Source: CAIKHN01 sp964394565
GTDB taxonomy: Bacteria; Patescibacteriota; Patescibacteriia; UBA9934
Length of the DNA: 14,486 nucleotides
Direction: 5' to 3'
Assembly (NCBI GenBank): GCA_964394565.1
Contig: CAYMYA010000018.1
Span: 1 to 14,486, forward strand
A program made the position numbers and the translations under genes. Of the stretch, positions 1 to 5,698 are shown one piece after another. The notes under the pieces were generated by a model. It was not told the origin of the DNA and did no database searches. It saw nothing but the letters and a program-made list of their open reading frames with translations. Numbering within the stretch: the stretch's first letter is position 1; the number at the start of each line of letters is the position of its first letter.

Positions 1-55
1 CCCTTGCGAGAAACGGATTTTGAGTCCGTCGCGTATACCATTCCGCCACCGCGGC
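1..55 (-). tRNA. tRNA-Leu (anticodon CAA), 5' part only
   Basis: The minus strand begins with a 7-nt acceptor arm (GCCGCGG), then T8-G9, a D arm with GGCGGAATGG, and a 5-bp anticodon stem (ACGGA/TCCGT). The stem encloses the loop CTCAAAA, which places anticodon CAA at 20-22. What follows looks like the start of a long class II variable arm, as expected for leucine. The 3' half (rest of the variable arm, T arm and acceptor 3' strand) lies beyond the window edge. It reads codon UUG. A good promoter lies 14 nt upstream. Confidence 0.92.
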
Positions 56-68
56 GTACGCGAAGCAA

Positions 69-98
69 ATTCTAGCACGTACTCGCCGAAAAACTCAA
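69..98 (-). promoter_or_regulatory. Promoter of tRNA-Leu
   Basis: On the minus strand there is a -35 TTGAGT (93-98), an 18-nt spacer and a -10 TAGAAT (69-74) extended by TGC (75-77). The predicted transcript start is near 62, about 7 nt before the mature tRNA 5' end. It is back to back with the weaker plus-strand promoter of the membrane protein gene. Confidence 0.6.
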
Positions 99-102
99 GA
101 TG

Positions 103-111
103 TGCTATCAT
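103..111 (+). promoter_or_regulatory. Extended -10 element for the membrane protein gene
   Basis: TGCTATCAT matches TGn plus a five-of-six -10 hexamer (TATCAT at 106-111). No convincing -35 is seen. Only 9 nt separate it from ATG 121, so a transcript from here would be leaderless or nearly so. This also argues for the start at 121 rather than the in-frame ATG at 100, which lies upstream of the -10. Confidence 0.45.
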
Positions 112-120
112 GCCGCCATT

Positions 121-585
121 ATGACGCTTACCACCCATGCAGCTATTGGAGCTGCAATTGGCAGCGCAGTTGGAAACCCTCTCCTCGGTTTCGCCCTCGG
201 AACCGCTTCGCACTTTCTCGTGGACATGATCCCCCACGGCGATAACCAGCTCGCAGATCTATTCCGTATTCACAAAAAAAAGCGCAAACTCGCCATAGCA
301 TACGTCACAGTTGACGCTGTCGTAGCGATGTACATGGTCATGGTTATTTTCCTCGTGCGCACGGACGGAACAAATACTGCCTTCGCCGCAGCCGTCGCTG
401 GAAGTATTCTTCCTGATCTTTTAGTCGGCCTTTCCGATATCTTCCGCACAAAAGCATTACGTGCATTTTGCAAGTTCCATTTTTACTTTCACGACTTCTT
501 CTCCCGCAAACACGGCGACGTCCCACTAAAATACGCCCTCCTCGGGCAAGCAGTGTTCATCGCAATCCTCTTCAAACACATTTAA
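121..585 (+). CDS. Small integral membrane protein of unknown function
   Basis: This 154-residue protein has about three or four hydrophobic segments. Conserved-looking polar residues sit at membrane edges: H6, an H31-x3-D35-x3-H39-G-D41 cluster, P98-D99, and H120/H124 near the C-terminus. This pattern of His/Asp next to membrane helices resembles the YdjM/DUF457-type membrane-bound metal-dependent hydrolases, but the match is from memory and weak. No enzymatic role can be claimed. I chose ATG 121 over the in-frame ATG at 100 because the likely -10 lies between them and the sequence MTLTTHAAIG is a natural start. It is the only plus-strand gene in the window. It is convergent with the export-like gene, shares a terminator with it, and is divergent from tRNA-Leu. 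Confidence 0.75.
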   Translation: MTLTTHAAIGAAIGSAVGNPLLGFALGTASHFLVDMIPHGDNQLADLFRIHKKKRKLAIAYVTVDAVVAMYMVMVIFLVRTDGTNTAFAAAVAGSILPDLLVGLSDIFRTKALRAFCKFHFYFHDFFSRKHGDVPLKYALLGQAVFIAILFKHI

Positions 586-587
586 CC

Positions 588-621
588 AAAAATCTCCCGG
601 AAATTACCTGGGAGATTTTTT
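588..621. terminator. Bidirectional intrinsic terminator
   Basis: An 11-bp perfect stem (588-598 with 610-620) encloses a loop rich in A and T, with an A run before it and a T run after it. It can terminate both the plus-strand membrane protein gene and the minus-strand scpAB operon. The stop codon of the minus-strand gene (620-622) lies at the edge of the hairpin. Confidence 0.85.
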
Positions 622-1114
622 ATATAACTGAATTTCCCGCGAGTGTGAGCACGAGCACGATGGCGCCCATGAGGAGCATTCCTCCTAAGACCGCAATCAC
701 AGCGCGTTTCCAAGAAAGCTCGAGCGCGACGGCGAGAAGGGATCCGGACCACACACCGGTTCCTGGCAACGGCACTGCAACGAACAACAGAACCGCAATG
801 AGTCCTAGTCGTTCATAATCCGTGCCGATCTTCTTCTGTACACGATGCAGCGCCCGTTCAAACCACACCACAGACCATGGAGCATGTTGTTCAGCGAACC
901 GCTTCGTCCACGCAAAACCAAAGAATACAGGAAAGAACGGGATTGCATTCCCGATCATCGCGAGAACGTACACCAATACTGGCGACATATTCCACACCGT
1001 GATTGCAACGGGAATCGTGAGACGCGATTCGGTCACGGGGAGTGCAGAAAGCACGAGCGTTGCGATCCAGGAAGGAATCGTTGCGGCCCACGCAAAGAGT
1101 TCTCCGGCTATCAT
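620..1114 (-). CDS. Small multidrug export-like membrane protein (COG2426 / Sm_multidrug_ex)
   Basis: This is a hydrophobic 164-residue protein with about four membrane segments. It has the two motifs I associate with the COG2426 / PF06695 family: an N-terminal E-x-R-L-x-I-P (residues 29-35, TESRLTIP) and a C-terminal PLPGTGVWSG (115-124). Between them a polar stretch (about residues 70-103) is probably cytoplasmic. Despite the family name, a transport role is poorly established. I chose ATG 1114 because it overlaps the TGA of the preceding carboxypeptidase as ATGA, the arrangement used at every junction in this operon. An in-frame TTG at 1147 would add 11 residues but overlaps the upstream gene by 37 nt. 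It is the last gene of the scpA operon and ends inside the shared terminator. Confidence 0.82.
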   Translation of the reverse strand: MIAGELFAWAATIPSWIATLVLSALPVTESRLTIPVAITVWNMSPVLVYVLAMIGNAIPFFPVFFGFAWTKRFAEQHAPWSVVWFERALHRVQKKIGTDYERLGLIAVLLFVAVPLPGTGVWSGSLLAVALELSWKRAVIAVLGGMLLMGAIVLVLTLAGNSVI

Positions 1115-2082
1115 AATTGCGGCCAGGTAAAGGTTGAAAATGCCCAAATCGCGAGTGCCTTCGCGTCAGCAAACCGGTCTTCCTTCGAGCTTGCGCCAAG
1201 AACTGCAACAAATACTTCGTCGCCATCATGTGAAATCGTCGTGATGAAACAATATCCCGCTTCTGGAATATATCCGGTTTTGCCACCAGTAATCCGATAA
1301 TCTCCCGCATTTAAGAGTGAATCAAAAAGTGCGTCCGTTGATTCCACAACAACAGCAATCCCGCTTGCGTGGGCAATAGGCAAACGTTTTGTGGTCATGA
1401 ACTCAGAAAGAATTTCAGATTTTTTTGCCTCAGCAAGTAAAATCTGCAAATCACGCGCAGTAGAAACATTCCCACTATCCAGTCCAGTAACTTCCGTAAA
1501 TGCACTCGACGTCATACCAAGCGACCGTGCCTTCGTATTCATCGCAACAATAAACTCCTCAGATGTCATTCCCGATAAGCGCGACAGGGATTGCGTCGCT
1601 GTATTGTCTGATCCAACAATACTCGCACCAAGCACATCCTCAAGTCTGATACCGTCGTTGTCATGTACATATACACGCCCACCGCCCACATAATCTTCTT
1701 GCACAATCGTGACCCACTGGCTCAAATCTGGACGCGTATCAAGAAATACCAGCGCGGTCATGAGTTTCGTAATACTCCCAATGGCACGGACATCATCTGC
1801 ATTTTTTGCAAACAATACCGCACCACTTGCGGGGTCGATCACCATCGCGCTTTTCGCGTCTGTCACCACACCATAACTCGAAAGATCAGTCTTTTTTGGC
1901 GGAAGAACCCGGTTCCCAGCCTGCGGAAGCGTTGGGGCAGACATTAAAGAAAACAACGGCGCGCTCAGCGCGGCAGGAGTAGTAGGAATTCCAATATTCC
2001 ATTCGAAATTTGCGGCATCCACGGGAACAATCTGCAACGTCGTGAGCGCGAGTAACATTTGTGCAATGACGCGAGAAATCAT
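1111..2082 (-). CDS. D-alanyl-D-alanine carboxypeptidase (PBP5/DacF family, peptidase S11)
   Basis: This 323-residue exported serine peptidase trims the terminal D-Ala of peptidoglycan stem peptides. The N-terminus is a signal peptide or anchor (hydrophobic residues about 5-23, ending VDAA). All three penicillin-binding motifs are present and in order: S103-I-T-K106 (SxxK, nucleophile Ser103), S158-D-N160 and K268-T-G270. The protein ends soon after the catalytic domain, so it lacks the C-terminal beta domain and amphipathic membrane anchor of PBP5. It must be held by an uncleaved N-terminal helix or be soluble. ATG 2082 overlaps the scpB stop as ATGA. In Bacillus subtilis the dacB gene also lies close downstream of scpAB, so the pairing of chromosome segregation and wall genes has precedent. 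Confidence 0.93.
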   Translation of the reverse strand: MISRVIAQMLLALTTLQIVPVDAANFEWNIGIPTTPAALSAPLFSLMSAPTLPQAGNRVLPPKKTDLSSYGVVTDAKSAMVIDPASGAVLFAKNADDVRAIGSITKLMTALVFLDTRPDLSQWVTIVQEDYVGGGRVYVHDNDGIRLEDVLGASIVGSDNTATQSLSRLSGMTSEEFIVAMNTKARSLGMTSSAFTEVTGLDSGNVSTARDLQILLAEAKKSEILSEFMTTKRLPIAHASGIAVVVESTDALFDSLLNAGDYRITGGKTGYIPEAGYCFITTISHDGDEVFVAVLGASSKEDRFADAKALAIWAFSTFTWPQL

Positions 2083-2636
2083 ACGTTATCTGGCATCGTC
2101 ACTGCAGAAAGCAATGCGTCAATCTTCGCATTCGTGTGCAACGATGCATATTCCGGAAGCTCCTGAACGCTATGCAACCCAAGTGCACGCAACGCGTCGT
2201 GAGATATCCCATATACAGGCTGAAGTTTGATCACGTCTTCATCTTCCGTAATAAGCCCTCGCATAAGCAAATTTCGTAAAATCAAAGTGCAATTTACCCC
2301 ACGAATTGCCTCAATTTCAGGTTTTGTCATTGGCCCACGATACGCAATAATTGTCAGCGTTTCCAAGGACGGCCGCGTAAGCTCTGGTTCGACATCTTCT
2401 TTCACGAGACCGGCGACTACTTCCGCAAACGTGGGGTTCGTCGCAAACATAATGCCCTCATCACCAATCACGAGATGAATTCCTGAATGCTCAATGTTCC
2501 GCGCTGCAGCAAGCTCCAATAGTGCAGAATCGATATCAGAAATCTGTACCGAAAGCACCGTCGCAAGTTGCTTCGTTGTCATGGGTTTCGTCGCGACAAA
2601 GAGCAATGCTTCAATTTTCGCGGCAACATCGTTCAT
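2079..2636 (-). CDS. scpB: Segregation and condensation protein B
   Basis: This 185-residue ScpB is a winged-helix dimer subunit of the Smc-ScpAB condensin, which compacts and separates newly replicated chromosomes. The N-terminal winged helix begins AAKIEALLFVATKPMT. The family's most conserved segment, SLETLTIIAYRGPMTKPEI followed by RGVN, begins the second winged helix in mid-protein. The length is normal for the family (about 180-200). Two ATGs are possible. ATG 2636 forms an ATGA overlap with the scpA stop like the other junctions in this operon. ATG 2642 would add Met-Arg. I prefer 2636. Confidence 0.95.
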   Translation of the reverse strand: MNDVAAKIEALLFVATKPMTTKQLATVLSVQISDIDSALLELAAARNIEHSGIHLVIGDEGIMFATNPTFAEVVAGLVKEDVEPELTRPSLETLTIIAYRGPMTKPEIEAIRGVNCTLILRNLLMRGLITEDEDVIKLQPVYGISHDALRALGLHSVQELPEYASLHTNAKIDALLSAVTMPDNV

Positions 2637-3331
2637 ACGCATTCAAGATGAATCTCCTCACCATGCGCCGCTTGCGTCGCAAGAATATGCTTCCGGCGCA
2701 ACAACTCGAGCAACGCTAAAAAGCTTACCACAATCTCCACTTTACTTCCGGCGCTCGCGACGACATCGCGAAAACGCATATTCGCACGCGTCGCCAGAAC
2801 CATTTTCAATTCATCCATACGCTCCTCCACGGTTTTCACACGCTCCAAGGAAGTTTCTTGGAACGAAAAGAACGGTTCCAGCCTTTTTACTACACTCTGA
2901 AACGCATCGAAAAGTGCTGCGGGAGAAACGTTTTTTGCTGGAGAAAATTCTGAGGTAACCTGACGCGGCTTCATGTATGGCCTACGGTACATCATGTTCA
3001 CAAGGTATCGCTCCTCTAACAGGAGTGCAACCGCGATAAACTCCTGATACAGGCGTAATTGATCCTCGAGCTTCGCCGCGGCAGCGTCTTCTTCATCGAT
3101 TTTCAAATACGGCATGAGCTCGCGACTCTTGAGATAGATCAGTCGCGAAGCAACGAGCAAAAAGTCCGCAAGTTCCGTACTCGGCACGTCATGTTCCTCG
3201 AGATACCGAACGTACTCATCTGCGACCCTCGCTAATGAAACCTTGGTAATCTCAAGCTCCCGGCCATCAATCAGCTCGAGCAACAACGCCAACGGCCCGG
3301 AAAATTCCTCTTGTTCGATCGTAAAAGCCAT
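2633..3331 (-). CDS. scpA: Segregation and condensation protein A
   Basis: This 232-residue ScpA is the kleisin subunit that bridges the Smc heads and binds a ScpB dimer. The N-terminus has the kleisin signature (F-x-G-P-L-x-LLLELI at about residues 10-21, followed by LEITKVSLARVADEYV). A conserved ASRLIYLKSRELMP segment lies near residues 66-79. The C-terminal winged helix (about 185-232) includes VVSFLALLELLRRKHI, the part expected to contact the Smc head. It is the first gene of a four-gene operon. No Shine-Dalgarno is visible, and the -10 element is only 8 nt upstream of ATG 3331, so the mRNA is probably leaderless. Confidence 0.95.
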   Translation of the reverse strand: MAFTIEQEEFSGPLALLLELIDGRELEITKVSLARVADEYVRYLEEHDVPSTELADFLLVASRLIYLKSRELMPYLKIDEEDAAAAKLEDQLRLYQEFIAVALLLEERYLVNMMYRRPYMKPRQVTSEFSPAKNVSPAALFDAFQSVVKRLEPFFSFQETSLERVKTVEERMDELKMVLATRANMRFRDVVASAGSKVEIVVSFLALLELLRRKHILATQAAHGEEIHLECV

Positions 3332-3339
3332 AGCGAAAT

Positions 3340-3348
3340 AGTATCACA
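3340..3348 (-). promoter_or_regulatory. Extended -10 element of the scpA operon
   Basis: The minus strand reads TGTGATACT, that is TGn plus GATACT (four of six to TATAAT), ending 8 nt before the scpA ATG. No clear -35 is present; that region is occupied by the terminator hairpin of the preceding gene. A start 6-7 nt downstream would give an essentially leaderless mRNA. Confidence 0.4.
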
Positions 3349-3350
3349 AT

Positions 3351-3385
3351 ACGCAAAAACAAGCCCTTTTGACTTGTTTTTGCGT
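3351..3385 (-). terminator. Intrinsic terminator after the cupredoxin gene
   Basis: A perfect 13-bp inverted repeat (3351-3363 with 3373-3385) surrounds a 9-nt loop. On the minus strand the 3' arm contains CTTGTTTTTG, so the U-rich tract is part of the stem itself. It starts 13 nt after the stop of the cupredoxin gene and abuts the scpA -10. Confidence 0.7.
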
Positions 3386-3398
3386 TTCTCGTCAGATC

Positions 3399-4235
3399 CT
3401 ACATCGTCAATACCTCTTCCACGATCACTGTTCCAGTCATTTCCGGGTGGTAGCTGCAGAAATACGTATAGGTTCCTGGCTCATCGAAACGACGAACAAA
3501 CCAACCGTCAGGTTTTATCGTTCCCGTTCCCCAACTCCCATCATCCGCCGTTGCAGTGTGGTTCACAGAATCGTCATTTCTCCAAAGCACCGTTTGACCA
3601 GCATCGATCGTGATTGTGCTGCTATCAGCAAGATCCGTTCGTGTGAATTCGTTATTTTTTATAACAATTTCGGTGTAATCCGAAAGCCCTTTATCGAAAG
3701 AGATTGTAAACAAACCGGGAAGCGACCTGTATGCAGCAACCTCTGCGGCAATCAACAATGTAAATACTTCTCCAGTCTGTGTGTAATTGCCGAAAAATGC
3801 ATCTGGAATATCGTCGATATCCGACTGCCAATCCTCGCCATAAAATTCCAAAGCTGCCTCCTCACTGGAAACCCAATATAACGTTCCGTACATACCAAGC
3901 GCATACACTTTAGGATCGCTGTTAATTTTAACCATCTTCGGTCCTGGTTGATACGTCACGTTCCCTCCCATTTGGATCGTTGCGAGCTCTGCATCGCTAA
4001 TCATTTTGACGTCATCGAAATTTTCGTACCACGTGAAGTACGTTTTATCATTTGGGAACACATACCGAAAACCATCTTCACCATAATAATATACCGCGGA
4101 AAATGTTTCACCACGAATGAGATCACCTGCGGAAATACTAGTACCCGCTGCTGCACGGACAATGGTAGTCGGCACGAACCCGAGCACAAGACTGAACATC
4201 GCAACCGTCGCAAGAAATTGGGAACGAAAATGCAT
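3399..4235 (-). CDS. Secreted fusion: CPR-type surface domain plus cupredoxin
   Basis: This 278-residue exported protein has a signal peptide at about residues 1-30 (hydrophobic core then VRAAA). Residues about 37-165 contain a Tyr/Trp-rich domain with VYYYGEDGFRYVFPN, YFTWY and FYGEDWQSDIDDIPDAFFGNY. I recognise this domain from many CPR secreted proteins, often repeated, with no known function. Residues about 185-275 form a plastocyanin/cupredoxin-like domain with the complete type 1 copper set: H226 (NHTAT), C260, H263 and M266 (C-SYH-PEM). It probably binds copper outside the cell and carries electrons or buffers copper; the partner is unknown. It has its own terminator. Its ATG lies 13 nt downstream of a three-copy 16-bp-period repeat array that is also found upstream of aspS. 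I see no Shine-Dalgarno. Confidence 0.85.
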   Translation of the reverse strand: MHFRSQFLATVAMFSLVLGFVPTTIVRAAAGTSISAGDLIRGETFSAVYYYGEDGFRYVFPNDKTYFTWYENFDDVKMISDAELATIQMGGNVTYQPGPKMVKINSDPKVYALGMYGTLYWVSSEEAALEFYGEDWQSDIDDIPDAFFGNYTQTGEVFTLLIAAEVAAYRSLPGLFTISFDKGLSDYTEIVIKNNEFTRTDLADSSTITIDAGQTVLWRNDDSVNHTATADDGSWGTGTIKPDGWFVRRFDEPGTYTYFCSYHPEMTGTVIVEEVLTM

Positions 4236-4248
4236 AGGGAAGAATTTA

Positions 4249-4289
4249 AACTTAGTTTGCGCGTAACTTAGTTTGTCACGAACTAAGTT
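4249..4289. repeat. Array A: three AACTWAGTT near-palindromes, 16-bp period
   Basis: Copies lie at 4249-4257 (AACTTAGTT), 4265-4273 (AACTTAGTT) and 4281-4289 (AACTAAGTT), with starts exactly 16 bp apart. Each copy is palindromic around a central A/T, and flanking bases extend the dyad (AAACTWAGTTT). Copies 2 and 3 are separated by TGTCACG, also seen in array B as CGTCACA. The array ends 13 nt before the cupredoxin ATG, where core promoter elements are expected. A weak -10 (TTAAAT on the minus strand, 4244-4249) overlaps its edge. An alternative -10 TATTAT (4305-4310) would instead transcribe the array. It looks like an operator for a dimeric regulator; the protein is unknown. Confidence 0.75.
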
Positions 4290-4329
4290 TGAATGATGTT
4301 TTTAATAATACATCTGAAGCGTGCGAGCG

Positions 4330-5643
4330 TTATGGACGCAATCGCTGAACATCGCGGGGGAAGATGGTGGCTTCTTTGACGTTCGCGAGGCCGAGGATGT
4401 TTTGCGTGAGGCGTTGCAATCCCATCCCGAACCCGCCTTCTGGCGGAATGCCGTACTTGTGCATCATGAGGTAATCCTCAAACTGTGCCGGATCAAGCCC
4501 TTTATCCTTCAGCGCTTGCACTTGCTCATCGTACTTGTTCACACGCATGCCGCCGGAAATGATTTCGCTTCCGAAACCAACGAGGTCAAACGTGATCGTG
4601 TTCGTTGGATCATTTGGATCGCGCATGGCGTAGAACGGACGCTTGGATGTCGGGTAATCCGTCACCATAACGAATCCCGAACCGTAATGCTTTGGCGCCC
4701 ACACGGTGGAAAGCCATCGCTCCCCTGCCGGCGATAAGTCTGGTTCCGACGTCTCGTCCACACCGCCTTCATCTCGATACACCTCAAGCGCCTTTTTGAG
4801 CGGAATACGTGGAAACGCATCGCCAAGCGGGGGCAGGGCAACTTCGAGGAGTTTGAGCTCCATCGCACATTCTTGCTCGACGATTCGGATCATTTCACGA
4901 ATCACGGCTTCCGCGTGATCCATAATCTCATCCATGCTCTCCACGAATCCCAACTCAAATTCAAACTGATTGAATTCCGTCAGGTGACGTGACGTGGCGA
5001 ACTTCTCCGCACGAAACGAGTACGATAATCCGTATACCCCTTCGTACACACCCATCGTAATCTGTTTATACAACTGCGCCGACTGCGTGAGCGTCGCTTC
5101 GCGACCATAATAGTCAACCTTAAAGAACTCCGCCCCACCTTCACTCGCCGCACCCGCAAGAATCGGAAAGAAAATCTCGGTAAATCCTTGGCGCTCCATA
5201 TAGCTTCGATACCCCTTCACGAGTGCAGCCTGCACCTTGAAAATCGCGCGCTGCTTTGGGTGGCGCAGCGTGATCACGCGGTTATCAATAAGCGTGTCAA
5301 GATTCAAATCGAGATCAGGCTTGCTGATTTCCACTGGTGGAGTGTCGACGACCGGTGAGAGGATTTCGAGGCTCGTGCATTGCACCTCGACCTCCTTTAC
5401 ATTCGGATCCTTACTCTTTTTCTCTTTCACGAGACCGGTCACCTTAATCACCGTTTCGAGCTGCAAGCCCTTGAGCTGCTCAAGATGCGCAGCTTCAAGC
5501 ACCACCTGCGCAAGTCCGGTGCGATCGCGAAGAATCGCGAAACCAAAGTTCTTCATGTCACGGAGATTATGTAACCATCCGCCCATCGTGACCTCTTGAC
5601 CCATGTGTAGCGGAAGCTCAGTAACAAATGTGCGATTTTTCAT
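4330..5643 (-). CDS. aspS: Aspartate-tRNA ligase, archaeal type, probably non-discriminating
   Basis: This 437-residue class II synthetase charges tRNA-Asp with aspartate. An N-terminal OB-fold anticodon-binding domain (about residues 15-95) is followed by the catalytic domain. Motif 2 is FRAEKFATSRHL (about 210-221), the aspartate-specific SKRPFY segment lies near 333-338, and motif 3 is GFGMGLQRL (about 404-412). Length, the absence of the GAD insertion of normal bacterial AspRS (about 590 residues), and the ending FPRDVQRLRP all fit the archaeal/eukaryotic type. H25 after GW-L and P80 occupy the positions that, as I recall, are His and Pro in non-discriminating enzymes and Trp and Lys in discriminating ones. 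It may therefore also make Asp-tRNA-Asn. It is 55 nt downstream of asnS, and that gap is filled by array B. No Shine-Dalgarno is visible. Confidence 0.93.
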   Translation of the reverse strand: MKNRTFVTELPLHMGQEVTMGGWLHNLRDMKNFGFAILRDRTGLAQVVLEAAHLEQLKGLQLETVIKVTGLVKEKKSKDPNVKEVEVQCTSLEILSPVVDTPPVEISKPDLDLNLDTLIDNRVITLRHPKQRAIFKVQAALVKGYRSYMERQGFTEIFFPILAGAASEGGAEFFKVDYYGREATLTQSAQLYKQITMGVYEGVYGLSYSFRAEKFATSRHLTEFNQFEFELGFVESMDEIMDHAEAVIREMIRIVEQECAMELKLLEVALPPLGDAFPRIPLKKALEVYRDEGGVDETSEPDLSPAGERWLSTVWAPKHYGSGFVMVTDYPTSKRPFYAMRDPNDPTNTITFDLVGFGSEIISGGMRVNKYDEQVQALKDKGLDPAQFEDYLMMHKYGIPPEGGFGMGLQRLTQNILGLANVKEATIFPRDVQRLRP

Positions 5644-5655
5644 AATCGAGAAACA

Positions 5656-5696
5656 AACTAAGTTAGAATCAAACTAAGTTCGTCACAAACTGAGTT
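5656..5696. repeat. Array B: three AACTWAGTT-type near-palindromes, 16-bp period
   Basis: Copies lie at 5656-5664 (AACTAAGTT), 5672-5680 (AACTAAGTT) and 5688-5696 (AACTGAGTT), with starts exactly 16 bp apart as in array A. The spacer between copies 2 and 3 (CGTCACA) matches array A at five of seven positions, while the other spacer is unrelated. The array fills the asnS-aspS gap. It begins 12 nt upstream of the aspS ATG and ends 2 nt from the asnS stop. This is consistent with an operator giving aspS separate control within the T-box operon, or with an RNA-level element. Confidence 0.75.
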
Positions 5697-5698
5697 TG

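Noticed and set aside
468..818. Plus-strand frame of 116 codons running across the terminator
   Set aside because: It overlaps the membrane gene, crosses the bidirectional terminator and is antisense to the export-like gene.
1112..1147. TTG start at 1147 for the export-like protein
   Set aside because: ATG 1114 overlaps the preceding stop as ATGA like the other junctions of the operon and needs no long overlap.
2633..2642. ATG 2642 as the scpB start
   Set aside because: It is possible, but it gives a 10-nt overlap where ATG 2636 gives the ATGA overlap seen at the other junctions. The difference is two residues.
4249..5696. The AACTWAGTT arrays as a CRISPR or an IS terminal repeat
   Set aside because: The units are too short (9 bp in a 16-bp period), there are only three copies each, and no cas or transposase gene lies nearby. 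The 1.37 kb between them is an intact aspS with no mobile-element features.
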